NCBI GenBank assembly: GCA_964444835.1
Contig: CAYUIT010000002.1
Location: forward strand, 124,001-188,000
Source of the DNA: CADEED01 sp964444835
GTDB lineage: Bacteria > Pseudomonadota > Gammaproteobacteria > Steroidobacterales > Steroidobacteraceae
Direction: 5' to 3'
DNA length: 64,000 nt
Below, piece by piece: positions 1 through 8,305 of the stretch (positions are counted from its first letter, which is position 1; each line of letters begins with the position of its first letter). Position numbers and translations under genes: made by a program. The notes under the pieces were generated by a model. It was not told the DNA's origin and made no database searches. It saw nothing but the letters and a program-made list of their open reading frames with translations.

Positions 1-2
1 GC

Positions 3-59
3 TTCCTGCGGGACGCGGGGTTCAATGTCTACAGCGGCGCGCATCGCATCCACCGCTAG
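3..59 (+). CDS. C-terminal end of an unidentified gene (5' truncated by window edge)
   Basis: An open frame enters from the left edge and stops at TAG (57-59), giving an 18-residue tail that reads FLRDAGFNVYSGAHRIHR. The mix of residues looks like ordinary protein, and the LysR gene ends 18 bases downstream on the other strand, so a convergent gene end here is plausible. Nothing identifies the family. It could equally be a chance open frame, since only 57 bases are visible. Confidence 0.35.
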   Translation, partial: FLRDAGFNVYSGAHRIHR

Positions 60-76
60 CGCCTGCCCACGCGCGC

Positions 77-991
77 TCATGACGCGCGCTTCGGCGCAAA
101 CAATTCGTAGATCAGTTGACGCAACCAACGATTGCGCGCGTCGTCGTGCTGCCGCCGGTGCCAGAACTGACGCAGCTCGATAGTAGGCGGTTCGAATGGC
201 AGACCCACGACTCGTAACTGGCTCGAGTCCTTCGCGAGGTAGCGCGCGAGTGTATGCGGCACCGTGACGACGAGGTCGGACTGCGCCACGATCAAAGCGA
301 CGCTGGCAAAGTGCGGTGTCGTGAGCACGATCTTGCGCTCCACGCGCCGGCGGGCGAGGAATTGTTCCATCACCTCCTCGCTGCGACTCTCCACCCGCAC
401 TACCGCATGCTCGAGGCGCACAAACTGCGCAAGGCTCAAACGCTCCGCACGCACCGGATGCTTCGCGCGAATCAAGCACGCAAAGCTATCGTGGAATAGC
501 ACTTGCTGCAGAAATGCCGGGCCACGTAGATCGGGAAAGTAGCCGAGCGCGAGATCGATCTCACCGGCAGCGAGCCCGCTTGCAACCTCCTCCGCTCGCA
601 TGGTTACGGACCGCAGCGTCGCGTTCGGCATCCGCTCGCGCAGCGCGCGCAGAATCTGCGGCAGCATGACGATTTCGCCGACATCGGACAGAGCCAAGGT
701 GACGGGTTGCGAACTCGATTCGGGGTCGAACGGTGGCGCAGTGACGATCTCGGCGTTGACGATGCGCAAGACAGCACGCGCCGCCGCCGCGGCCACCGTT
801 GCACGTGGTGTCGGTTGCATCGCGTTGCCACCACGCACGAATAACGCATCGTCAAAATGACGCCGCAGCTTGCCAAGGGCTGCGCTCACGGCCGGCTGGC
901 TGCGCTGCAAGAAGTCGGCGGCGCGGCTGACGTTGCGGGTGTCGTCCAGCGCCACCAAGACGCGCAGCAAGTTGAGATCGAGTTCTGCCAT
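77..991 (-). CDS. LysR-family transcriptional regulator
   Basis: Full-length 304-residue LysR protein. Residues about 1-65 form the winged helix-turn-helix: the start MAELDLNLLRVLVAL, then the recognition segment RAADFLQRSQPAVSAALGKL and the wing LFVRGGNAM. The rest is the periplasmic-binding-protein-like effector domain. It is divergent from the MTHFR-like gene at 1093, with about 100 AT-rich bases between them holding an inverted repeat, the classic layout for a LysR protein controlling its neighbour and itself. The likely target is therefore the MTHFR-like/folD pair, and the effector would be a compound from that pathway. The effector itself cannot be read from sequence. Confidence 0.9.
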   Translation of the reverse strand: MAELDLNLLRVLVALDDTRNVSRAADFLQRSQPAVSAALGKLRRHFDDALFVRGGNAMQPTPRATVAAAAARAVLRIVNAEIVTAPPFDPESSSQPVTLALSDVGEIVMLPQILRALRERMPNATLRSVTMRAEEVASGLAAGEIDLALGYFPDLRGPAFLQQVLFHDSFACLIRAKHPVRAERLSLAQFVRLEHAVVRVESRSEEVMEQFLARRRVERKIVLTTPHFASVALIVAQSDLVVTVPHTLARYLAKDSSQLRVVGLPFEPPTIELRQFWHRRQHDDARNRWLRQLIYELFAPKRAS

Positions 992-992
992 A

Positions 993-1012
993 TATTATTC
1001 GTTTTGATAATA
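993..1012. promoter_or_regulatory. Candidate LysR operator in the divergent promoter region
   Basis: Inverted repeat TATTAT (993-998), 8-base spacer, ATAATA (1007-1012), directly upstream of the LysR start and about 80 bases upstream of the MTHFR-like gene. It contains the T-N11-A pattern expected of LysR sites. The surrounding 30 bases are much more AT-rich than the rest of the window, so promoter elements for both genes probably overlap it. Confidence 0.45.
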
Positions 1013-1092
1013 CTGCTTATTTGTATTATGCGATTGCCCGATGATGGGCGCTAGCGCAGAGTAACTGGCGCCGCCGCGCACTCACCTAGCCG

Positions 1093-2034
1093 ATGTCTGC
1101 TGCCATGGCCTCCACGCTCTGCTATCCAGTCGCCGATGCCCGTACCGACTCTCTGTTGGTGGCTGCGATCGCGCGGCTGTTGCGTGAGGCCTCCATCGAG
1201 ATCAACGCGGCCGATGTCCACGCGTTAGTGCCTAGCCGCGAATTGTTAGCGCCAGCGACTCGCCACTATGTTAGTCATCTCCCGCGGCAAACTTGGGCGG
1301 CAACGATCGCAACCTGTCGTGCGGTGAGCCAAGCCGGCTTCGTGGCAATCCCACACTTGCCGGTACGGCGCCTGCAATCGGCTGCCGAGCTCGACGACAT
1401 CCTCGCGCGCCTCGTCGGCGAGGCCGGCGTGCACGAAGTGTTTCTCATGGCTGGCGACTACCCACACGCGACGGGTCCATTTGTGGCAACGACCGATGTG
1501 CTCTCGCGCGGCTATCTCGAGAAGCACGGTTGTAAGGCAGTGACACTCGCCGGCCATCCTGAGGGACACCCGAGCGTGGCGCACGAGTGCATTCGTCGCG
1601 CCGAGATCGACAAGACTTGCGATGCGGCGCGACGCGGCCTCGGCGCGACGGTGCTCGCACAGTTTCTGTTCGACGCGCAACCGTTCCTGACTTGGGCGCG
1701 CGAGCTGCGCAACGATGGCGTCGGTGCACGGCTCGTGTGCGGCATCTCGGGGCCTGCGAACGTGGCGACCTTGTGGCGCTTGGCAGTTCGCTGTGGTGTT
1801 GGTCCGTCGCTGCGCAAACTCGGTGCCTACCCGACAGCATTGCCCCGACTACTGCGCGAACACGATCCCCGACCCATCATTCGCGCACTCGCCAGTGCCC
1901 AGCTCGCGCAGCCAGACAGCGTATCCGGGATCCATTGCTTCGTTTTCGGCGGCTACTTGCGCACAGCGCGCTGGCTCACCGCCCTGCAACGTGCACCGCT
2001 CTCATTGACTCACGACAGCAGCATTACCGCATGA
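1093..2034 (+). CDS. Methylenetetrahydrofolate reductase family protein (divergent, second MTHFR of the window)
   Basis: A 313-residue flavoprotein-type MTHFR relative. Motifs line up with canonical MetF: SIEINAAD near residue 40 (catalytic Glu of SFEFFPP), IPHLPVRRL (for PHLTC), FLMAGDYP (Asp of LRGDPP), AGHPEGHP (for YPEGHP) and LAQFLFDAQPF (Gln of TQFFFD). All three catalytic-type residues, Glu, Asp and Gln, are present, so it is probably active. It overlaps folD by 4 bases (ATGA), so methylene-THF and methyl-THF conversions are co-expressed. A canonical metF lies at 51203-52108, so this copy is probably specialised, for example oxidising methyl-THF released by a demethylase. That role is inference. 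Confidence 0.75.
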   Translation: MSAAMASTLCYPVADARTDSLLVAAIARLLREASIEINAADVHALVPSRELLAPATRHYVSHLPRQTWAATIATCRAVSQAGFVAIPHLPVRRLQSAAELDDILARLVGEAGVHEVFLMAGDYPHATGPFVATTDVLSRGYLEKHGCKAVTLAGHPEGHPSVAHECIRRAEIDKTCDAARRGLGATVLAQFLFDAQPFLTWARELRNDGVGARLVCGISGPANVATLWRLAVRCGVGPSLRKLGAYPTALPRLLREHDPRPIIRALASAQLAQPDSVSGIHCFVFGGYLRTARWLTALQRAPLSLTHDSSITA

Positions 2035-2897
2035 ATTCCACGACGGCTCGCATCATCGACGGCAAAGCCATCGCAGCCAAAGTGCGCGCCGGTTACCGCG
2101 GCCGCATCGAGTCTTTGCGCACGACGCGCGGCATCGTGCCGGGCCTGGCGGTCGTCTTGGTCGGCGACGATCCGGCCTCCGCTCTTTACGTGAGTAATAA
2201 GATTCGCGCCTGTGCGACCGCAGGTGTGCGCTCGTTCGAGCACCGACTCGCGCGCGATGTCACGACGGCGCAGATCGTGACGCTGATCGACGCGCTCAAT
2301 CACGACGCGCAAGTCCACGGAATTTTGGTTCAGCTACCACTCCCGCCACACATCGACATGCGCGCGGTACTCGAGAGCATCGCCGTCGAAAAAGACGTCG
2401 ATGGATTTCATTTGTACAACGTCGGCGGATTGGTCGTCGGCAACACCATCTTCTCGCCCTGCACACCGTACGGCGTCACGCAGCTTTTGGAGCATGAAAA
2501 CATTCCGATCGAAGGCCAGAATGTCGTGATCGTCGGCGCGAGCAACATCGTCGGTAAGCCGATGGCGCTCATGATGTTGCAGCGAAACGCGACGGTTTGT
2601 TTGTGCCACGCCAAGACGCGCGATCTCGCGCAATTCACGATCCTCGCCGATATCTTGATTGTTGCCGCGGGCTGCCCGAACCTGATCCTGCCGCAGATGG
2701 TCAAGACGGGCGCCGTCGTGATCGATGTCGGCATCAATCGCCTGCCCGATGGCCGCATTACGGGAGACGTGGATTTCGCGGGTGTGGCGCGCAAGGCCTC
2801 ACACATCACGCCCGTGCCGGGCGGCGTCGGCCCGATGACGGTCACCATGCTGCTCGAGAACACGATTGCATCAGCCGAGCGCGTGCAGCGTCCGTAG
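2031..2897 (+). CDS. folD: Bifunctional methylenetetrahydrofolate dehydrogenase / methenyltetrahydrofolate cyclohydrolase
   Basis: 288 residues, the normal FolD length. It interconverts methylene-, methenyl- and 10-formyl-THF in the cytoplasm using NADP. Recognised segments: VGDDPASALYVSNK (substrate-site Tyr and catalytic Lys), GILVQLPLPPHID, KDVDGFH, the dinucleotide loop VIVGASNIVGKPMA and the C-terminal TPVPGGVGPMT. The ATG overlaps the stop of the MTHFR-like gene, which fixes this start although the frame stays open far upstream. Pairing with an MTHFR suggests a dedicated C1 oxidation module; whether this is the only folD of the genome cannot be told here. Confidence 0.95.
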   Translation: MNSTTARIIDGKAIAAKVRAGYRGRIESLRTTRGIVPGLAVVLVGDDPASALYVSNKIRACATAGVRSFEHRLARDVTTAQIVTLIDALNHDAQVHGILVQLPLPPHIDMRAVLESIAVEKDVDGFHLYNVGGLVVGNTIFSPCTPYGVTQLLEHENIPIEGQNVVIVGASNIVGKPMALMMLQRNATVCLCHAKTRDLAQFTILADILIVAAGCPNLILPQMVKTGAVVIDVGINRLPDGRITGDVDFAGVARKASHITPVPGGVGPMTVTMLLENTIASAERVQRP

Positions 2898-3021
2898 TCG
2901 TTTCCGCAGCGCATTGTGGGCCGGTGTTCCAGGCCCGTGATCAGATCACATTCCGGAGCGTCACCTTCGCTGTAAAGTGTATAAACGGTTGCCGACACCG
3001 GCGTCGCAAACAGCGGGAAGC

Positions 3022-4533
3022 ATGAATCGGACTGCATTTCGAATCGCTGCTTGGAGTCTCATGGCCCTGTCGGCCGCGTTCCTGAGCGGCTGCGCGACGC
3101 AAGATCTCGCAACCGAGGAAGCAGAGCCGATTTTCTTGCCCGACGAGACGAGTGCTGAGGTTGCCCCCAGCGAAGCCGCGCCCGAGGAACCTGCGATTGA
3201 GGCACCAGGCAGCGATGTTGCTGCCACACCCACTCCTGGCAGCCCGAGTGAACCCGTCGAATCGGACACGTCGCGCGACGGCGTCACTGAAGTGATCGTC
3301 GCAGCAAAGCCCGAGCAACGACACGAACTCATTCGCGACCTCGTCACCGAGGCGCGGCTCCTGCTGCGCGATGTCGAATTGCGGTACGTGTTCACAGGCC
3401 GCGGTAGACGCGAAACGCTGCGTGGGCGGCCCGTCGCCTTCGCATTGTGGAGCGACACCACGAAGTCATGGTCCGTGGCGCATGTCGAGATCCCTCGCCC
3501 ACCCGTGAAATGGAAGCCAGGCCGTCGCCCCCTCCGCTTCACGCTGCGCGCCGAGCCGGGTATCACGGCCCGGCACGTCAAAGGCACCGGTGCAGAGCGC
3601 CTGATGTTCTCGTTCTCGAAAGGCGCAGAACCGTTAAAGGTGTACGGCCGCAAGTTCCCGGTCTTCGACGAAGTGCTGCTGAAGAGAAAGCGCTGGCGCG
3701 ACGTCGTGGCCACGGCACGACCCATCGTCTACCTACCTTTCACGCAAGACACCTTGGATCCGCGCTTCGTGTCGGACGGCGTTGACTTCTTGCGCAGTAC
3801 TGCGCAACAGGCGTTTGACGAGCTGCGCCGTGCCGGCGTGCCGTCGGTGGCATTTCCCGGCGAGCTGCTCGCGGACGTCGTGCCACCCGAGGTCATCATG
3901 ACACTCGCCGTGATTGAGCAGACCGACGATGGCGACTATCGGCGCAAGCAGGAGCAAGCGTTCGAAGAGGTGTTGAGCCAATATGGCCTGAAGCGCGAGG
4001 ACGCGTATCGCTACAGCGTGTCGCGCGCCAAAGCCATCGGCCCGATGCAATTCACGAACATGCGCGGCAACGGCACCTATGCGATGGTTGTTAGGCGTTG
4101 CCCAGGAGCGCAACTCGATCCGAACTTCGAGCGCGGCGCAACCAATCTTTTGAACGCGATGAAGGCGGCGATTTGTCTGTTCGACATCGAGCTGAATCAA
4201 ATGACAGCCGACATCCGCCTGCCCTATCGCAACAACAAGAAAGTGTTAGGGATCTTTCCAGTGGCGGCCTACAACGGCGGGCCGCGCAACGTCACGAAGC
4301 TGCACCGCGTCATCAAGCGAATGCGCGTAAATCTCGAGGATCTCCGTCCACCCGGCGAGCAACCCGAAGGCCATTCGGTGCGCTGCCCGTGCTTGTGGCG
4401 TGAAGGCCCCGATGGCATCGATCCACTCACCATTCCGCGCTACAACAACGAGAACCGCTGGTACATCCAAAAGTATCAGAGCATCTTGAGCATGCTCGAA
4501 GAAGACGAGCCGCTAACCGAAGCGACGGAGTGA
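3022..4533 (+). CDS. Outer-membrane-type lipoprotein, lytic transglycosylase-like
   Basis: 503 residues. The start was chosen at ATG 3022 because it gives a lipoprotein signal peptide ending LSGC (Cys24) and has GGGAAG upstream; the open frame begins 15 codons earlier. Residues about 25-90 are an acidic, Pro/Ala-rich linker. The C-terminal third carries lysozyme-fold (SLT) signatures: VIEQTDDG with the candidate catalytic Glu, AIGPMQFTN and PVAAYNGGPRN. It probably cleaves peptidoglycan glycan strands in the periplasm. The middle region (about 95-270) matches nothing I recognise. Convergent with the gene at 4693. Confidence 0.75.
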   Translation: MNRTAFRIAAWSLMALSAAFLSGCATQDLATEEAEPIFLPDETSAEVAPSEAAPEEPAIEAPGSDVAATPTPGSPSEPVESDTSRDGVTEVIVAAKPEQRHELIRDLVTEARLLLRDVELRYVFTGRGRRETLRGRPVAFALWSDTTKSWSVAHVEIPRPPVKWKPGRRPLRFTLRAEPGITARHVKGTGAERLMFSFSKGAEPLKVYGRKFPVFDEVLLKRKRWRDVVATARPIVYLPFTQDTLDPRFVSDGVDFLRSTAQQAFDELRRAGVPSVAFPGELLADVVPPEVIMTLAVIEQTDDGDYRRKQEQAFEEVLSQYGLKREDAYRYSVSRAKAIGPMQFTNMRGNGTYAMVVRRCPGAQLDPNFERGATNLLNAMKAAICLFDIELNQMTADIRLPYRNNKKVLGIFPVAAYNGGPRNVTKLHRVIKRMRVNLEDLRPPGEQPEGHSVRCPCLWREGPDGIDPLTIPRYNNENRWYIQKYQSILSMLEEDEPLTEATE

Positions 4534-4692
4534 GAAGCCGGCCGAGTCGGACAATTGGTTGATCACCCGCTCGAAATAAACCACTAACAATTCTTGGCGC
4601 CTGGGAAACTCCCACCGCGAGCCGAACGAAGCATGTCGCCCAGACAATGGCGGCGCCCCCTCGCGGACGAACGCGCCACGTTCTCCAGCGAA

Positions 4693-5433
4693 TCAATTAG
4701 CTTCGAAAGTCCCTGCCTTTACGGTGACGGCACCCTTGCGCAGTTCAGCGAGTTGCTGGAATTCAGCTGACTGCCAGAGGTCGCGCACTCTTTGGGCACA
4801 GGGAAAACGCAACAGCTCGAAGTACTCCCCTTGGACAAAGGGCGCGCCGAGTTCGCGCACGACAATGCCGGGCCGATTCATCACGACTACGCGGACGGCG
4901 CCATAGCGGTCCAGGATCTTGGTTTGGCCGACTTGACGCAGGAAACCGAAGTACTGGTCACGGTTGCTAACCCACCCCTTGAAGCCGAGCCAGGCATCGC
5001 GGGAGCAGCCGGCGGTCGCTGGAGTGGGATCCAGATGGGCCGGATCAGCAGCGAAAACCATTGCGCGCCGGGTCGCAGTATCCTGCGTCTGCGCGAGTAA
5101 TCGCCGCCACGAGCGGCGCTTCTCGATACCGTCGACGCGCTCCGCGCAGGCAAGCGGCAGTACGACCAGCACACTGTTGGCGAGGTCTCCTTCGAGAACA
5201 CTGGTCGGCGCCGAGTCGAACAGCGGCTTGGTACCTAGGTCGCGCGCGAGTGCGCGTGCCGCCTTGTCGACCTGGCGTGGTCGATTGGACTGGGCATCAA
5301 GTACGAGAAAGACGGGCTGGTTGCAAGCGGCCGCTGGTGTGGGCTCGGCGGAAGGCGAATTCGCCGACGCCACCGTCGCACCGAAAAGCAGCGCCGCAAT
5401 GGCGACGCGCAAGAAAATGGGCCGAATAGTCAT
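4693..5433 (-). CDS. Secreted protein of unknown function
   Basis: 246 residues. The frame stays open upstream through the tRNA-Met gene, so the start was placed at ATG 5433, which gives a clean Sec signal peptide (MTIRPIFLRVAIAALLFGA, cleavage near ASA) and has AAAGGA upstream. The mature protein mixes hydrophobic strands (VFLVLDAQS, NSVLVVLPLAC, AVRVVVMNRPG) with conserved-looking Trp, Gly and Cys positions, suggesting a small globular periplasmic domain. I do not recognise the family. Cysteines at CNQP, LACAE, GCSRD and PCAQ could form disulfides. No partner genes are adjacent. Confidence 0.7.
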   Translation of the reverse strand: MTIRPIFLRVAIAALLFGATVASANSPSAEPTPAAACNQPVFLVLDAQSNRPRQVDKAARALARDLGTKPLFDSAPTSVLEGDLANSVLVVLPLACAERVDGIEKRRSWRRLLAQTQDTATRRAMVFAADPAHLDPTPATAGCSRDAWLGFKGWVSNRDQYFGFLRQVGQTKILDRYGAVRVVVMNRPGIVVRELGAPFVQGEYFELLRFPCAQRVRDLWQSAEFQQLAELRKGAVTVKAGTFEAN

Positions 5434-5712
5434 CAGCTGACATCCTTTGATCAATCGAAGCGGAAACTGCAGGCCAGCCGCTGTTGCCGGCGGGCGGGAT
5501 TCTAGGAAGGTGTCGCAAAGTGGTGGACATCGCCGACTTGCAGTGACCGCCAATCGGACGTGCTCGCAACATCGACGGTGTGCAGCCCGCGACGCAGCCG
5601 AAATTGGCAATCTGGTCGAGGCGGCTAACAAGGTGGGAGGTACGGGCTGCCGCAAAGCTCCCGCATTGCTGAAGCTGCGCATGACCCGAGAAGCAGTTAA
5701 CGCTTTTTTGAT

Positions 5713-5789
5713 TGGTGGAAAGGGAGGGAATCGAACCCTCGACCCCGGCATTATGAGTGCCGTGCTCTAACCAGCTGAGCTACCTTTCC
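5713..5789 (-). tRNA. tRNA-Met (anticodon CAU)
   Basis: 77 bases including an encoded CCA (5713-5715). Acceptor stem GGAAAGG/CCTTTCC, D arm GCTC...GAGC with GGTTA, anticodon stem CGGCA/TGCCG around loop CTCATAA, variable loop GGGTC, T arm GAGGG TTCGATT CCCTC, discriminator A. A CAU anticodon fits elongator Met or the lysidine-modified Ile tRNA; discriminator A, the acceptor stem and the GGGTC variable loop resemble elongator Met. Initiator tRNA is excluded because the anticodon stem lacks the three GC pairs and position 1 is paired. Confidence 0.9.
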
Positions 5790-5819
5790 ACGTACGCAGA
5801 TTCGCGGTTGGGGGCGCGG

Positions 5820-5848
5820 ATTCTCAGGGCACACGCGGGGCCTGTCAA
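5820..5848 (-). promoter_or_regulatory. Sigma-70 promoter of tRNA-Met with GC-rich discriminator
   Basis: On the minus strand TTGACA (5843-5848) is followed after exactly 17 bases by GAGAAT (5820-5825). Directly after the -10 comes CCGCGCCCCC, the GC-rich discriminator typical of stringently controlled stable-RNA promoters. Predicted start near 5812, about 23 bases before the tRNA. Confidence 0.65.
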
Positions 5849-6045
5849 GGTAACGCTAGTGCAATCAAAGGGTTGCGTACGCCATCGTGCGCCCGGGTGG
5901 CCAGAATCGCAGCAAACCGAGCGGCGCTGCATCCGCAGCTGGTTTGGGGCCGTAGTGTGCGTCACAGAATCGCCGCATTCGTTTGCACGCAGACGACCGG
6001 CTCGTGCCCAATTCGGGTGTCGGTTGAAAGTTGAGGGAAGTCTGA

Positions 6046-8076
6046 ATGTCGATCTCCTGGGCGCGCCTCGCTGCGCGCGTGACGATGGCGGTGGTGTTTT
6101 CGGTGGCCTTGGCCGCATGCGGCGGCGGGGGTGGCGGCTCAGGAGGCGGCAGCGGTAACACCGGCAGTCTCACGCTGTCACGTAGCACGATCGACTTCGT
6201 GACTAACGACCCGACGCAAACGCCGCCGGCTCAAGTTGTTAGCGCCACGATCAGCCCTGCCGTGCAAGGAAATCTGTTCCTACGCATTGTCATTCAAGGT
6301 CCCGCAGCCTCCGGCGTCACGAATGTAGTCGTCACGAGTGAGACGACCGGCCAAGCGACCATCGTGCCGGCGTCGGCATCGAGCCTGGGCCCAGGGCGCC
6401 ACACCGCCACGATCACCGTGACGGCTTGCACCTCCGACATCAACTGCGCGTCCGGGGTCATCGGCACGCCGCAAACAATTCAGGTGACGTACGTGGTCAA
6501 CGGTGCGACGTCGAGCGCAGCCGACGTCAGCTTTCGCGTTCCGCTCAATGCGGTCGCGGCGGATTACACACGTACGCTCAGCATCACAGCCCACCCGACT
6601 TACACGATTGCGACGAACCAGCCGTGGCTATCTGTCACGCCAAACTCGGGCAATTCGGGTGTCGCGAATCTCACGTTGAACCTCACGCCGGCCACAGTCG
6701 ACGCGCTACCGAGCGGGGACAACGCGGCTGAAGTGGTCGTGACCACACCTGGAAATACGCTGCGCATTCCGGTCACCGTGACCAACGCGAAGCCGCGGCT
6801 CGATCACGTCGCCCCGTATGTCGCACGCGCCAACGTCGCCGACACGGTCGTGCTGCGCGGGCTTTTCCTCGATCAACTCACCACGTCGAGCATCGACTTT
6901 CTGCCGGAAGCGGGTGGCAGCGCACTCGCGCCGAGCAGCGTACAAGTGGTTAGTGCGTCCGAACTGCGCGTCGCGCATCCTGCCTTATCGGCGGGCGCTT
7001 ACCTCGTGCGGATGCGCACGGCGCAAGGCACCGTCATCGATCGATCGACGGCGCGCCTAGTCGTCGCGAATGATATTCCCTTTGCAGCCACGGTGCTGCC
7101 GTACCCGGACGCCAATCGGCGGCGCGTGAATGGCCTTGTGTACGACGCCGAGCGGCAGGCACTCGTGCTGTCCACCAATCTGATCGTCAATAACACGATC
7201 AGCTTTGCGAACGATGAACTGCTCCGTTACACCTACAACACGAGCTGGAGCGGAGCCGCGCCCGGCGGGCTGCGGCCGCAGCTTAGCCAACTCGCGTTGA
7301 GCACGGATGGGCGTAATCTCGTCACGAGCACCGTGGCTGGGAGTAGCACTGAGGCCGGCAGACTTGAGCTCTTGAGCCCACTGGGTGCCGGACTCGGGAT
7401 TCAAGTCGCAGCACGCGGCAATGGTCTGACGTTCTCGAGCCTCGCGGCGACTAGCACCGGCGAGGTGCTCGCGATGGAAGGTTCCAACTTCAATACAGGG
7501 GTCGGCTTCCGGATTACCCTCTACCAACCGCGCAACAACACTTTGCGCGAGCTCAGCATTGCGCCCGTGAGCGACTTGTCACAGGGCGCCACGGTCGCCA
7601 CGAGCGGCGACGGCTTGCGTGGCGTATTGTTCGGCAATCTCAACAACCAGAGCTCCGTGTACGAATTCAACTCTTCGACCGGAGTGCTGTCTCGCTCGAG
7701 TTTTACGTCCTCAGCGCGTTCGATTTCACTCGACCGGACCGGCAATCGCGTTGCCGCGGCTAATGCTAGCGAGGCCGTTCGAGTCTACGACCGCAACTGG
7801 AACTTGTTAGGTACGCTACCGGCCAGCACCGTCGCTTTCGTGCTCACTCCCTCTGGCAATCGAGCCATCACGTTCGACTCCAATCGGCAGGTGCGGCAAT
7901 TCGATCTGACGGCTGCGCCGGTAGGCGGTGCATTCCCCGAGATTGGCACCGGGATTACCCCAGCCGCAGATCCAGTGACCGTGGCTGCGGAGCCGGTGCG
8001 CCTCGCCTTGACTCCGGACGGCCGCACGCTGTTCGTAGCGGCGGATACACGGGTTGTCGTCGTGCCGCTACCGTAG
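6046..8076 (+). CDS. Large lipoprotein with Ig-like/beta-rich N-terminus and propeller-like C-terminus
   Basis: 676 residues. Signal peptide ends LAAC (Cys25), followed by a Gly/Ser linker, so a lipid-anchored exported protein. GAGGGAAG lies upstream of the ATG. Residues about 40-160 and 160-255 look like two beta-sandwich domains; the second has NQPWLSVTPNSG, typical of BACON-like domains. Residues about 258-345 resemble an IPT/TIG domain (VVLRGLFLDQL). The last 330 residues repeat short strand motifs (LALSTDGRNLV, ISLDRTGNRVAAA, LALTPDGRTLFVAA) like WD40/YVTN-type propellers. It is probably a surface binding or adhesion protein. It is transcribed alone. Confidence 0.75.
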   Translation: MSISWARLAARVTMAVVFSVALAACGGGGGGSGGGSGNTGSLTLSRSTIDFVTNDPTQTPPAQVVSATISPAVQGNLFLRIVIQGPAASGVTNVVVTSETTGQATIVPASASSLGPGRHTATITVTACTSDINCASGVIGTPQTIQVTYVVNGATSSAADVSFRVPLNAVAADYTRTLSITAHPTYTIATNQPWLSVTPNSGNSGVANLTLNLTPATVDALPSGDNAAEVVVTTPGNTLRIPVTVTNAKPRLDHVAPYVARANVADTVVLRGLFLDQLTTSSIDFLPEAGGSALAPSSVQVVSASELRVAHPALSAGAYLVRMRTAQGTVIDRSTARLVVANDIPFAATVLPYPDANRRRVNGLVYDAERQALVLSTNLIVNNTISFANDELLRYTYNTSWSGAAPGGLRPQLSQLALSTDGRNLVTSTVAGSSTEAGRLELLSPLGAGLGIQVAARGNGLTFSSLAATSTGEVLAMEGSNFNTGVGFRITLYQPRNNTLRELSIAPVSDLSQGATVATSGDGLRGVLFGNLNNQSSVYEFNSSTGVLSRSSFTSSARSISLDRTGNRVAAANASEAVRVYDRNWNLLGTLPASTVAFVLTPSGNRAITFDSNRQVRQFDLTAAPVGGAFPEIGTGITPAADPVTVAAEPVRLALTPDGRTLFVAADTRVVVVPLP

Positions 8077-8112
8077 TTCCCGCAACACTTGTTGACAATC
8101 TATCGACCCGAA

Positions 8113-8135
8113 CCGTGATGGTAATCTCATCACGG
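8113..8135. repeat. Perfect 8-bp inverted repeat, operator or hairpin
   Basis: CCGTGATG (8113-8120), spacer GTAATCT, CATCACGG (8128-8135). It lies 36 bases after the lipoprotein stop and 15 bases after a TTGACA hexamer (8092-8097), ahead of the flippase-like gene at 8306. No T-run follows, so a classical terminator is unlikely; position suggests a regulator site over a promoter. The rest of 8077-8305 shows nothing else I can name. Confidence 0.4.
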
Positions 8136-8305
8136 CTGTCGCCGTTCGCCTACATTAAGAGCATGATTGCCTAGGGTTGACGAAGACGCAGCCCAGGCGC
8201 GTTCCGAACGGGGGATGTGAGCTTGACGATGGATCGATCCCAAAAAGACCGGCGGCCGAAAGTTGAACCCGTGCACGCCGCGCGTCGCAAATCGTTACGA
8301 GTGTC

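Noticed and set aside
1587..2030. Upstream extension of the folD frame
   Set aside because: It would lie entirely within the MTHFR-like gene in another frame and is Arg-rich; ATG 2031 starts a canonical FolD N-terminus.
5713..5789. tRNA-Ile (CAU, lysidine-modified) instead of tRNA-Met
   Set aside because: Variable loop GGGTC and the acceptor stem look more like elongator Met. Not fully excluded without a tRNA isotype model.
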